DNA of 64,000 nucleotides from Gammaproteobacteria bacterium (lineage in GTDB: Bacteria > Pseudomonadota > Gammaproteobacteria > Pseudomonadales > PIVM01), in NCBI GenBank assembly GCA_003353945.1, contig PIVM01000001.1, positions 1-64,000 on the forward strand, in the 5' to 3' direction. This document shows positions 18,201 through 27,144 of the stretch, piece by piece (within the stretch, counting starts at the first letter, position 1; the number at the start of each line of letters is the position of its first letter). Both the position numbers and the translations under genes were made by a program. The notes under the pieces are model-generated. The model saw only the letters and a program-made list of their open reading frames with translations. It ran no database searches and was not told the origin of the DNA.

Positions 18201-18968
18201 GTGCGTTTTTTTAGTATTCTTCTCGTCACTTTATTACTGAGCAGCTGCAACGCCGTTCCCTATAATCCAACAGTATTTAATTATCAAATTACCCCGCACT
18301 TGGCAAAAGACGCTACACGTTTGAAAAAGGTTATTATCGCACCTGTCAATTTCGGCAAACCCAGCCGTCTTTATCTTAAAAAAAGACAAAAGTACATCGA
18401 CGAGAGGATAACATCCTATCTTGAGGCAAATGGGTTTACCGTCCTGCCCAGCCACTTGTTCGAAACGCACTGGCAGCAAGCGACACGCAAACATGGACAA
18501 AGCTATAATCCCAGCACCGGCAAGCTAACCAAAGCACATCAGACTGTACTTACATCAACGATGCAGGCGCTCGCAAAAAGCACCGAGTTTGATGGCATTG
18601 TATTTACTGATCTCATTGAACGACAGATTCAGTTCACAACAGGGACCAACCACATGGCGCGCTGGGACGGTGTCTTACGTAAACCCTCGCTACAAGGCAC
18701 CGGTGCAGGCGTGCCGACAGATTTTAATTGGGCAGCTGAAGTGGACGCTGTGTCATTGTGGATTAATATAATTGACCCGCAACTGAAACCAATTTTCAGC
18801 AGTATCGGCGGCATTGAAGTGACTCAATCCATTAATCTGAAGGGCAGCAAGCCCCGATTCGTGCGCCGCCGTAACGTACTGTCCCATGAGACACAAATCG
18901 ATGAGGGTATCAAACTGGCATTTCACCCTCTGATCGCCATGAAAAGATATCCACGAAAAACACGCTGA
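18201..18968 (+). CDS. Predicted lipoprotein, DUF3313-like
   Basis: 255 residues. GTG 18201 is the start because AGAGGA lies six bases upstream. The first residues MRFFSILLVTLLLSSC make a short lipoprotein signal with Cys16 in LLSSC. The mature part has no catalytic motif I recognise. KVIIAPVNF and FDGIVFTDLIERQIQF look like strands of an alpha/beta fold, and the statement-like pattern resembles proteobacterial lipoproteins of the DUF3313/'GNA1162-like' sort, but this assignment is weak. It sits in the outer or inner membrane facing the periplasm. Possibly controlled by the adjacent TetR regulator 100 bp upstream. Confidence 0.72.
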   Translation: MRFFSILLVTLLLSSCNAVPYNPTVFNYQITPHLAKDATRLKKVIIAPVNFGKPSRLYLKKRQKYIDERITSYLEANGFTVLPSHLFETHWQQATRKHGQSYNPSTGKLTKAHQTVLTSTMQALAKSTEFDGIVFTDLIERQIQFTTGTNHMARWDGVLRKPSLQGTGAGVPTDFNWAAEVDAVSLWINIIDPQLKPIFSSIGGIEVTQSINLKGSKPRFVRRRNVLSHETQIDEGIKLAFHPLIAMKRYPRKTR

Positions 18969-19023
18969 ACAACTATTCGGCAATTTGGGTCAATATGGGG
19001 GTTTTAAGGAGATGCCGACCGAG

Positions 19024-20958
19024 TCATTCCGGCGTATACCATATCGGTGACGACCAAGCTCTCTCCTGCACTGTCGGCCGGTGTTCAGCGCTACAGCACG
19101 CTTCCAACCCTTCTGTAAGCGTACTCGGATCAGCGCAGTCGACACCACGAGCACTGCAGATCTGCTGACTCCACCGACAACTGGGATTCTCTAGAATCCT
19201 TGCGTAATAGAATGCTCGTTGTTCGGATCGAAAGTCTGGATCTTGCCAGACCGTGCACAATTGAGAATACCCCTGCCCCAGTGGCTTACAGGTGCTTAAA
19301 TCAACACTGGCGCCATTGTCAGGATTACCAGCCACATCGTACACTTGCTCTTGTGATTGGCCTTGTGCATCCACCCAGCCCTTAATAATCTGGATGCGTT
19401 GCAATGGATTACCAGACTTAATCGCTGTACCGGCATCTTGTAGTGCTGATACAGCAAATACCGGCAGCTGTTTGTCGGCTTTGTCGGCAGGCGGAGTAGC
19501 CAGATCCGAACCCATAGGCACTCCCCTTTGGTATCCTTCGCGAACAAACTCCGCGCTCGCACAAAGCGTCTCAGGATAGTCCCAACCACCAAAAAAACGC
19601 AGCTTGATACGCGGCCCACTGGTGCCATAGGCTTCACGTCGGCGCATCGCACTGAACAACGCATCACGAGCATTTTCCTCGGCCCACAATACAGCAAGAC
19701 CACCCGGATTGAACTCCACATTGTCAGTCAAACCCGGCGGTATTTCCTTATTGGCCGGAACACCAGCACCACCGTGCCCGGCAAAATTGTCCTCTTCCAC
19801 AGCGCCAGCAGTCGCCAAGTGCGTATCCGAACTGCCAATAAAGCCCATTTTGAAAGGATTGGCACCTATTTTTTTTTCTTGTCGCAACCCTTCTCTTAAA
19901 ACTTCACGCACAAAGCCACTACCCGGCTCAGGTAACGTTCGCTGGCTGGAAAAATACTTACCTAGAAAAGTGCTATAGGGCAATTGTTCAAAACTGCACT
20001 GCTCATCAGGTGCAATATTGCCATAGGCACCGTAATAACACTCGGAACTGCCTTTATGCTGCATCACCTCGACCAGAGTTTCATGGCGAGCCCGGCGTTC
20101 AGCATCCGCCTTGCTGATCGGTTCTCCGTCAAGCCGAACCGTCTGAAACATCAGCCCATTACTCAAATTCGAATTATGAGGAATGGTGATCGCATCGCAA
20201 TTGCCCTTTTTATCCATACATTCGCGATCCAATGCCTGCATCAAGCGAGGAGAAGTATTAGCCTCAATAAAACTGGTCGGCAATGACGGCACATCAGCAT
20301 TGCGGAAAATAACATTGCGATGCAGGTTGCCCTCACCCCTTGCTCCCGTCCATTCGTAACCGACAAAACTGGTAAATTGACAGGCAGAACTGTTGTCATA
20401 ATGAATTTCTGCCGCATTCTGAATCTCCCGCCAAGGCCCGCTGGCTGCCTCCCGGCACCATTGACCATCCTCACCACAAAAGCCAAAACGCTCAGCATTT
20501 GTAGACTTAATATTCATGACAAAAAACGCAGCTCTTGGAAACCAGCGATACATCAGGCACACCCAGGAGTTATACCCATCCATACCCGGTGTATTGCAGA
20601 TGCGCACCTCCCCCAACTGTTCAGCGTGATCAGTTACGGCCATAAAATCTAATGGACGGTCGATTTTCCGCGTTCTGGCGTGTTTGCCCCTGTCGTCATA
20701 GGGCTGTAACCCCACCTCCTCGCCCTTAGCAAAACGATAGGCATCATGGGGCGTGTTCCGCGTTCCCTGAGTACTGGCGTCCTGAGAATAAGCGGTATGC
20801 ACATGCAAATCACCAAAGTAGGCGTTTTTCAAGGAATTGTAATCCAGGCACGGCTCCCTGCTTTCCGTTAGCGCAAACGGTCGTTCGCCAGCTGCAATTG
20901 GCACAACAATAACCAAAATCAGTACTATCGTACTGATTCTTACCATGTATGAAAGCAC
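19024..20958 (-). CDS. DUF3604 domain exported protein (PHP-like)
   Basis: 644 residues, the usual DUF3604 length. GTG 20958 is the start: AAGGAG lies six bases upstream. Residues 1-24 are a signal peptide (MVRISTIVLILVIVVPIAAG). The mature protein opens with YFGDLHVHTAYSQDA (about 47-61), the HxH metal motif of PHP-type phosphoesterases, and continues with FMAVTDHAE (the second metal motif). Later His-containing blocks ITIPHNSNLSNG and GFIGSSDTHL complete a metal site typical of this family. Predicted periplasmic metal-dependent hydrolase; the substrate is not known. Monocistronic. Such genes are frequent in marine gammaproteobacteria that carry many esterases. Confidence 0.88.
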   Translation of the reverse strand: MLSYMVRISTIVLILVIVVPIAAGERPFALTESREPCLDYNSLKNAYFGDLHVHTAYSQDASTQGTRNTPHDAYRFAKGEEVGLQPYDDRGKHARTRKIDRPLDFMAVTDHAEQLGEVRICNTPGMDGYNSWVCLMYRWFPRAAFFVMNIKSTNAERFGFCGEDGQWCREAASGPWREIQNAAEIHYDNSSACQFTSFVGYEWTGARGEGNLHRNVIFRNADVPSLPTSFIEANTSPRLMQALDRECMDKKGNCDAITIPHNSNLSNGLMFQTVRLDGEPISKADAERRARHETLVEVMQHKGSSECYYGAYGNIAPDEQCSFEQLPYSTFLGKYFSSQRTLPEPGSGFVREVLREGLRQEKKIGANPFKMGFIGSSDTHLATAGAVEEDNFAGHGGAGVPANKEIPPGLTDNVEFNPGGLAVLWAEENARDALFSAMRRREAYGTSGPRIKLRFFGGWDYPETLCASAEFVREGYQRGVPMGSDLATPPADKADKQLPVFAVSALQDAGTAIKSGNPLQRIQIIKGWVDAQGQSQEQVYDVAGNPDNGASVDLSTCKPLGQGYSQLCTVWQDPDFRSEQRAFYYARILENPSCRWSQQICSARGVDCADPSTLTEGLEACCSAEHRPTVQERAWSSPIWYTPE

Positions 20959-21359
20959 ACGATGCTCCTTGATTTTGGCAAATCCATCTAAGCCATACTT
21001 GGAATGCCAACCGGATTCTGTGATGCAGGGCGCATTTAATTATCTATTATGTAAATTGATTCGCTTTACGCATTTTACACAAGCTGTATTTTAATACATT
21101 TTATACTATAGCTTGTTTTAGTTTAACGAACCCATCCAAAAACATTGGCTTAGCCAAATTGGCTGAACTCACAAACTGCCCAAGGGGCAACTGCAACAGA
21201 ATCTCAGGAACCAATTTTGAGGAACATAACACATTCAGAAAATTTTATGAAAAGTGAGCTCAGTACAAGGACCTGCTCAATAATTGTGTGTGTGCTGATT
21301 ACAACTACTCCTCACACTTTCTCCCAAATAAAGAATAAAGAGCTGTATAAAAACCTTGT
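20959..21359. other. 401-bp spacer; possible 45-codon relic
   Basis: This is the leader of the DUF3604 gene (left end) and otherwise AT-rich. A plus-strand frame at 21247-21384 encodes a 45-residue peptide with a signal-peptide-like start (MKSELSTRTCSIIVCVLITTT) that stops inside the 3' end of the opposing solute-binding-protein gene. It has no ribosome-binding site. It may be the severed 5' end of an old secreted-protein gene. Confidence 0.35.
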
Positions 21360-22184
21360 CTATTTTCTTAACCCTGTATCGTAGTAGCTTAAAAATCTCT
21401 GTAGATAACGGCGCTTTATCTGGTCATACTCACCACTCTCGCGCAATTGAGAGATTCGCTTTGCAAGTTGCTGAGTCATCGCGCTATACGGTGATTGATT
21501 TGACACGGCCATGTAGAGCGGAAGGACAGCCAGAGGGGTTTCAATCGCACGTATGTTATCTGAAAAACCTGACATCTTGACTATACTGCTGGCAACCGCC
21601 TCACTAGCAACCCAATAATCAACTTTCCCTTCCAACAAAAATTGAATCGCCTGATCATGGGAACCTATGTTGTCGAGCGCAAAATGACGTTCGGCATAAT
21701 CTGCTAACTCGGGATAGAAGGCAAAGGTACGACCAGACTGCGTACTCACTGTCACCCCTTTTTTCTCCTTCAGTGAACGCCAACCCTCGTATTCAAACCC
21801 AGCTTCAGCGCGAACATAAATTCTGATCACCTCTTCAAAGAGTGGCTCATCAACTAACTTGGCCACTTTCAGTACTCGAGGTAAGCGCGCAGTAGAACCA
21901 ATAACATCAATATCACCCAGTGCCAATTTCCGATAAAGAGAATGGCGTTGCTGGTCATCACTAAGATCAAAGGGAATGCGCTTAAGCTCCATACCCACTT
22001 CGCGAAATAAACGCTCCTGCAAATACGGTATCAAACCGATCCGTTCATTTTGCGTTTTATCGTACCAGGAATACGGCGGCGCGTGATCCACGCCCACGTT
22101 CTGGGATATGTAAATTGTCTGGGCACACAACTGCGTCGCTATTGTCAGCAACAATAGAGCAACAGCACTTTTTATCATTATCAC
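21360..22184 (-). CDS. Periplasmic solute-binding protein, SBP_bac_3 family
   Basis: 274 residues. GTG 22184 is favoured because GGAGGAG lies ten bases upstream; the frame is open to 22208. A signal peptide follows (MIKSAVALLLLTIATQLCA). The mature chain has the two-lobe pattern of family-3 amino-acid-type binding proteins: PPYSWYDKTQNERIGLIPYLQERLFREVG, LALGDIDVIGSTARL, then GVTVSTQSGRTF and HDQAIQFLLEGKVDYWVASEAVA. No permease or ATPase gene is adjacent. Lone proteins of this type in gammaproteobacteria often act as signalling or orphan sensors rather than ABC uptake components. Ligand unknown. Confidence 0.85.
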   Translation of the reverse strand: MIMIKSAVALLLLTIATQLCAQTIYISQNVGVDHAPPYSWYDKTQNERIGLIPYLQERLFREVGMELKRIPFDLSDDQQRHSLYRKLALGDIDVIGSTARLPRVLKVAKLVDEPLFEEVIRIYVRAEAGFEYEGWRSLKEKKGVTVSTQSGRTFAFYPELADYAERHFALDNIGSHDQAIQFLLEGKVDYWVASEAVASSIVKMSGFSDNIRAIETPLAVLPLYMAVSNQSPYSAMTQQLAKRISQLRESGEYDQIKRRYLQRFLSYYDTGLRK

Positions 22185-22446
22185 TGGGACTGCACTCCTC
22201 CAATACACCGTAGCACCGCTGAATGCTCAATCCTCTGTCGTTAGGCAAGTAAAACAGATTTCTTAACAACTTAGAACGATCTGTTAATTATTGTAAGGCC
22301 ATCCTTTAGATTTTTTTTATATATGCAAAATGCATGATAAGCCCGCTATTAATATCCTATATGAATACTGGGTTAGGCGGGCGCCTACACGGCAAATTAT
22401 GTGAATTTCTGTATAATCATCAAAACTTCTCATTAAGGGTATGATT

Positions 22447-23241
22447 ATGAGTTCAGCCAAACTACAAGATAGAGTAGCAATTATTACCGGCGCTGCAAGC
22501 GGCATAGGCCGAGGAGTGGCGGAACTCTTTTCAAATCATGGCGCTAAAATCATTATTGCAGATATTGACGCAGAAGCTGGAAGCGCTTGCGCCGCAGAAC
22601 TAGGCGATCAGGTCTGTTTTAAACAAACCGATGTTACCAGTGATCAGGCGATGCAAGATTTGGTTAATGACGCTGTCAACAAATTTGGCCGCCTGGATAT
22701 TATGCATAACAACGCCGGCGCATTTGGCGTTCGCGGCTCTTTACTCGACATTGCAGTTGATGACTTTGATGCCACCTTCGCTTTGCTCACCAGAAGTGTG
22801 TTCCTCGGAATGAAACACGCCGCACAGGTGATGAAAGAACAAGGTAGCGGCATCATTCTCAATACGGCAAGCATATCGGCGATAACGCCTGGATACGGAC
22901 CTCATATTTATCAAGCTGCCAAAGCGGCTGTATTACAGTTATCAAAAACGATTGCGTTGGAATTGGCACAATACGATATTCGAGTCAATTGCATTTCTCC
23001 CGGTGGAGTCTATACACCCCTGATTAGCAATATGCTGGGTATCGATGAAGAAGGCACAGCAAATGTAGAGAAATATATGGCGTCTACTCTACCGCTGGGT
23101 CGTACCGGTACACCGGCGGATATTGCCCAAGCAGCCCTGTTTCTATGCAGTGAGGAAGCAAGCTATATCACTGGGCAAAATCTGGTTGTCGATGGCGCAG
23201 AGGCGACCGGGAAGCGTTATCAGGACCAAGGTATGCATTAA
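22447..23241 (+). CDS. SDR family NAD(P)-dependent oxidoreductase
   Basis: 264 residues from ATG 22447 (AAGGG seven bases upstream; ATG 22441 is too close to that site). Classical short-chain dehydrogenase: TGAASGIGRG (Rossmann glycine motif, about 12-21), ADIDA after strand 2 (acidic, suggesting NAD(H) preference), MHNNAGAFG (about 87-95), catalytic Ser in NTASIS, and Tyr/Lys in YQAAKAA. C-terminal SYITGQNLVVDGAEATG is the usual end. Closest in style to cyclohexanol/hydroxysteroid-type dehydrogenases, but the substrate cannot be named. A short exported repeat protein follows 44 bp later on the same strand. Confidence 0.93.
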   Translation: MSSAKLQDRVAIITGAASGIGRGVAELFSNHGAKIIIADIDAEAGSACAAELGDQVCFKQTDVTSDQAMQDLVNDAVNKFGRLDIMHNNAGAFGVRGSLLDIAVDDFDATFALLTRSVFLGMKHAAQVMKEQGSGIILNTASISAITPGYGPHIYQAAKAAVLQLSKTIALELAQYDIRVNCISPGGVYTPLISNMLGIDEEGTANVEKYMASTLPLGRTGTPADIAQAALFLCSEEASYITGQNLVVDGAEATGKRYQDQGMH

Positions 23242-23285
23242 AAAATTTGCGGATTGAATCAACCCATCAACTTGAGTTTCTGTTT

Positions 23286-23615
23286 ATGAATCGTTTTTTA
23301 GCATTATTTCTGTGTTTCAGTACGACTATGCTGACCTTCTCCCCTCTCACATTAGCTGAAGCTGAAGCTGAGGGTCTATGGGAAAAAACAAAGGACGCCG
23401 GTGACGCTGCCTGGAGCAAAACCAAAAAAGCCGGTGACAAAGCGTGGGAAAAAACCAAAGAAATCGGCGATGAGGCTGCTGAAAAAAGCGAGGATACAAG
23501 TACCACCGTATGGGAAAAAACCAAAAAAGTCAGCGATAAGGCATGGAAAAAGACTAAAGAAACCAGCATTGAGGTGCTGGATAAAACCAAGCACGCTATT
23601 GAAGAAATTGACTAG
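23286..23615 (+). CDS. Signal-peptide protein made of 11-residue helical repeats
   Basis: 109 residues. ATG 23286 opens a signal peptide (MNRFLALFLCFSTTMLTFSPLTLA). The rest is a run of near-identical 11-residue units of the form WxKTKxxGDxA: LWEKTKDAGDA, AWSKTKKAGDK, AWEKTKEIGDE, a degenerate unit, VWEKTKKVSDK, AWKKTKETSIE. Such Lys/Glu/Ala-rich 11-mers form amphipathic helices like those of LEA-type and apolipoprotein-like proteins, which protect or coat membranes. Location is periplasmic. It has no cysteine in a lipobox. The function is unknown; a stress-protection or envelope-coating role is inference. Possibly co-transcribed with the SDR gene. Confidence 0.82.
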   Translation: MNRFLALFLCFSTTMLTFSPLTLAEAEAEGLWEKTKDAGDAAWSKTKKAGDKAWEKTKEIGDEAAEKSEDTSTTVWEKTKKVSDKAWKKTKETSIEVLDKTKHAIEEID

Positions 23616-23658
23616 GCGCCTGTCCGAGAATAGGAACCGTAGCGAGAGAAACCCATTT
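23616..23658. repeat. Dispersed 43-bp repeat, copy 1
   Basis: Begins right after the stop codon of the 11-mer repeat gene with GCGCCTGTCCGAGAATAGG and ends in AAACCCATTT. About three quarters of positions match the segment at 41432-41474. See the finding on this repeat. Confidence 0.55.
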
Positions 23659-23874
23659 TGCATTGCGAAATCATCGTGCAAGATTCTCCTTAACTCGAAC
23701 TGCCGCCTTGTGAGATTTCCGGGTTAAACTCTCCACGCAGCAACTTGTACACTGCTTCGACCACATTCCATCTCTATTCTACTTGCCAACTACTGCAAAT
23801 CAGTACTTACAATTCCCCATGACACCCCCTAAAATGATCGGCAATAATAAACAATGAATAATATGGAATTTCTC

Positions 23875-25485
23875 ATGAGGCATTTATATTCAACAGTCTT
23901 AACTACGTTATTCCTAAGTACTTTGCTTTGGATCTCCGGTTGCATTCCCACAGGTGAAGATGTAGCAGTCGACACCATTTATGGCACGATCATAGGCAAA
24001 GAAGAAGGGGGGCTACAGAGATTTCTGGGCATCCCGTATGCCAAACCACCTACGGGGATGCTCCGTTGGCAGGCACCGGAGCCTCCCAGCCATTGGGATG
24101 GCACTCGACGCGCCTTCCGCCAAGCTCGTGCTTGTGTACAAACGGGCTCTCCTACTGGTGCATTTGGCTCTCAGGAAGACTGTCTGTATCTCAATGTCTG
24201 GACACCCAGCACCCCCGGACCTCATCCCGTCATGGCCTGGATTCACGGCGGTGGACTGGTTATTGGATCAGCCAATGAAGCCCAATACGATGGCGCAACG
24301 CTGGCCAAAGCACAGGATGTTGTCGTCGTATCAATGAACTATCGGCTTGGGTACATGGGTTTTCTATCACTGCCTCAGTTTGCGAATACACCAACACACT
24401 CGATCACAGGCAACCAGGGATTTCTCGACCAAATAGCCGCTCTGCAATGGGTGCAAGACAATATCACCCAGTTTGGTGGCAATCCAGACAACGTGACTGT
24501 TTTTGGTGAATCAGCCGGGGCTATCAGCACCTGTTTACTACTCGCATCTCCGCTGACCAACAATCTGATGAATAAAGCCATTATGCAAAGCGGAGCCTGC
24601 AACACGTTTAAAACCTCCAGCAAGGCTGAAGCTGAAACCTTGGGCTTGAAATTTCTACAAAATATTGGCTGCGACAATACTAACAATCCAGCTGCATGCG
24701 CCCTGAGCAAACCCATCGACCAGATTGAGCTCGCGCTGGGCATCCCACCCAATGAACTGTTTCGTGAAAATTTCGAGGACTGGGTCTTTCCGCCTAGCCC
24801 TGCCTTGGATGGGCATTTTCTGCCCGACTATCCAGCTGAACTGTTGGAACAAAGCAGCAAAAACGTTCCTGTTATCATCGGCGTCAACAAAGACGAAGGC
24901 ACCTTGTTTGTTGGTATTAAGGAGCACCCAACCGACGAAGCCGGCTATCTGGAAAACCTGGAAAAATATTATAATGGCCGCAGTACTGAGATAGCTGCCA
25001 TCTACCCGCTAGACAGTTTCAGTCCATCCGGAGCAGCGATGGCGCAAATCGTCACTGACGCAGCCATGACCTGCCCATCCAGAGATGTCGCAAACATTTG
25101 GGATGCTACAGACCATGATGTTTACTACTATCAATTCACTCAAGATGTATCTGCGCCACTGATGGGAATCCTTGAATTATTCTTCACTGAAAATGCCGCC
25201 CCCCTAGGCACTTTTCACGCAGCGGAAATCCCCTACGTATTTGGCCTTGATGGTGTACTAGGCGAAGCAGTCACCAGCCACCAGCTACAAACCCGTGCCG
25301 CTATAATGCAGTATTGGGGTAATTTTGCCAGAACTGGCAATCCCAACGACAACGAGCTTAGTCATTGGCCGCTCTACACCGCAGAGACCCAACAACATTT
25401 GCAATTGGATCAGAGCGTTGAAGTTGCTGCTTACCTCAGACAAAGTTATTGCGAATACTGGTGGAATAATCCAGCCAATTTTTAA
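23875..25485 (+). CDS. Type-B carboxylesterase, predicted lipoprotein
   Basis: 536 residues from ATG 23875 (MRHLYSTVLTTLFLSTLLWISGC); a longer form from ATG 23854 is possible. The N-terminus is a lipoprotein signal with the lipobox WISGC. The family core is clear: GIPYAKPPTG, EDCLYLNVWTP (first disulphide Cys), WIHGGG oxyanion hole, and the nucleophile Ser213 in FGESAGA. The catalytic Glu lies in NKDEGTLF and the His in FHAAEIPYVFG. Such enzymes hydrolyse carboxylic esters; an envelope-anchored esterase probably acts on external esters. An MFS transporter gene follows on the same strand, 209 bp away, which suggests uptake of a product, though this is inference. Confidence 0.92.
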   Translation: MRHLYSTVLTTLFLSTLLWISGCIPTGEDVAVDTIYGTIIGKEEGGLQRFLGIPYAKPPTGMLRWQAPEPPSHWDGTRRAFRQARACVQTGSPTGAFGSQEDCLYLNVWTPSTPGPHPVMAWIHGGGLVIGSANEAQYDGATLAKAQDVVVVSMNYRLGYMGFLSLPQFANTPTHSITGNQGFLDQIAALQWVQDNITQFGGNPDNVTVFGESAGAISTCLLLASPLTNNLMNKAIMQSGACNTFKTSSKAEAETLGLKFLQNIGCDNTNNPAACALSKPIDQIELALGIPPNELFRENFEDWVFPPSPALDGHFLPDYPAELLEQSSKNVPVIIGVNKDEGTLFVGIKEHPTDEAGYLENLEKYYNGRSTEIAAIYPLDSFSPSGAAMAQIVTDAAMTCPSRDVANIWDATDHDVYYYQFTQDVSAPLMGILELFFTENAAPLGTFHAAEIPYVFGLDGVLGEAVTSHQLQTRAAIMQYWGNFARTGNPNDNELSHWPLYTAETQQHLQLDQSVEVAAYLRQSYCEYWWNNPANF

Positions 25486-25513
25486 CACACTGCAAAGATG
25501 TTGCAGCAGTGTG
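25486..25513 (+). terminator. Hairpin after the carboxylesterase gene
   Basis: CACACTGC (25486-25493) and GCAGTGTG (25506-25513) form a perfect 8-bp stem just after the stop codon. No U-tract follows, so it may be a weak or Rho-assisted terminator or an mRNA-end stabiliser. Confidence 0.45.
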
Positions 25514-25694
25514 TGGAAGCAACCTGATCTATCAGCAATAGGTATAAATCAAAACTGATCTGGCATACAATCGCCCTTTATTACATTTCGCTTAAACGCA
25601 GCTGAAGATGTGTTTGAGTGGTGAATTTGGTCGCTGACAAGCGTGCTTCAGTAGTATTTGCAAAAAAAGAAAAACGGAAAGCTTAAGGAAATCC

Positions 25695-27029
25695 ATGCCT
25701 CAAAAGTCTCATCCCCCTACTACTACAACCGCAAATTATGCGCTTTTTGTTTTATTGTTGGCTTATATTCTTTCCTTTATCGATCGCAATGTAATGGCCG
25801 TTCTTGTTGGGCCAATCAGACAAGACTTCAACATCAGCGATACGCAGTTTGGTTTACTGCATGGTTTAGCATTTTCCATCTTCTATACCATTTTGGGGCT
25901 ACCTATAGGTCGTATGGCTGATACGAAAAGCCGAAAATGGATTATTACCATTGGTGTATTTTTCTGGGGTATCATGACTATCGGCTGTGGCTTAGTAAAA
26001 AGCTTTATCGGCCTTTTCATTATGCGTATGGGTGTTGGTGTTGGTGAAGCTGCATTGTCACCACCAGCCCACTCCATGTTAACGGATTACTTTACGCCAA
26101 AACGCTTGCCTCTAGCCTTAGCTATTTTTACTTTGGGTGTGCCAATAGGTGCAGGTATGGCTTATATGATTGGAGGTTGGGTATTTGGCTATTTTGCTCA
26201 AAACGAAGCCATCGTTTTGCCAATAGTTGGTCAACTTCAAGCCTGGCAGATGACATTTATTGCTGTAGGTCTGCCAGGGTTTTTAGTGGTGTTACTATTA
26301 ATACCGGTTAGAGAACCAAAACGCAAAGGCGTGTTACGTATCGAGGAATCTACAGAAAATACGCAACTTCCTCTGAAAGAGGTATTTGAGTACTTATGGG
26401 AACGAAAGGGTGTTTATGGCGGTATTTTTATCAGCATCTCCTGCCTTTCAATTTTCGGTTACGCCATCATGTCTTGGTATCTGGAGTTTATGATTCGTAG
26501 TTTTTCCGTGGATCGCAGTGTTGTGGGCCCACAGTTCGGACAGCTTTTTATCGTAGCAGGTATAGCCGGAGCACTCGCCGGTGGTTGGTTTGCTGGCTTT
26601 TTGCAAAAAAAGGGTTACGCTGATGCCAATATGCGGATGATTATGATCGCCGCATTGTTATGGTGTGTACCAGGAGTGCTTGCACCATTATCTCCTAATA
26701 GTGATGTAGCTTTGTGGGCGGTTTTCCCTTCACTGTTCTTTCTAAATAGTTATGTTGGCGTTGCATTAGCTGGCTTGCAATTAATTACACCAAACCAAAT
26801 GCGTGCGCAGGTATCTGCCATTTTATTGTTTTTTACAAATCTTTTGGGTTTAGGATTGGGACCCGTCATTATCGGATTTTTTACTGACTTTGTATTTGGC
26901 AATGACCTGGCACTTCGCTACTCACTGGCATTGTTAGGCGCGATTGCTTGTCCACTTGCAGCAATTGCAGCAGGTAGAGGCTTGAAACACTATCGAGCAG
27001 CACTAGTAGAAGCACAGGCCAGGGCATAG
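25695..27029 (+). CDS. MFS transporter, spinster-like
   Basis: 444 residues with a good Shine-Dalgarno (AAGGAAATCC before ATG). Twelve hydrophobic segments fit a major-facilitator fold. The first helix ends SFIDRNVMAVLVGPI, and the loop between helices 2 and 3 reads GRMADTKSRKW, the MFS signature. The motif GVGVGEAALSPPAHSMLTDYF in helices 4-5 is typical of the spinster-like/UhpC-like group found beside catabolic genes in marine Proteobacteria. Inner membrane. The substrate is unknown; the esterase upstream hints at an organic acid or an esterase product. Its codons look more AT-rich at the third position than the neighbouring esterase, a hint of a different origin. Confidence 0.9.
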   Translation: MPQKSHPPTTTTANYALFVLLLAYILSFIDRNVMAVLVGPIRQDFNISDTQFGLLHGLAFSIFYTILGLPIGRMADTKSRKWIITIGVFFWGIMTIGCGLVKSFIGLFIMRMGVGVGEAALSPPAHSMLTDYFTPKRLPLALAIFTLGVPIGAGMAYMIGGWVFGYFAQNEAIVLPIVGQLQAWQMTFIAVGLPGFLVVLLLIPVREPKRKGVLRIEESTENTQLPLKEVFEYLWERKGVYGGIFISISCLSIFGYAIMSWYLEFMIRSFSVDRSVVGPQFGQLFIVAGIAGALAGGWFAGFLQKKGYADANMRMIMIAALLWCVPGVLAPLSPNSDVALWAVFPSLFFLNSYVGVALAGLQLITPNQMRAQVSAILLFFTNLLGLGLGPVIIGFFTDFVFGNDLALRYSLALLGAIACPLAAIAAGRGLKHYRAALVEAQARA

Positions 27030-27144
27030 GATAAAAAAATCGAGTCTGCTGATCGAGCACATTGCACAGACATAATATTTCTATCATTTTCGCAATGAGT
27101 TTCACTCCAAATTTATACCATTTTTGATATGAGCTAAAGACAAT

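Noticed and set aside
23376..23727. Phe-rich minus-strand and Lys-rich plus-strand frames over the 11-mer repeat gene
   Set aside because: They are by-products of the repetitive coding sequence read in other frames.
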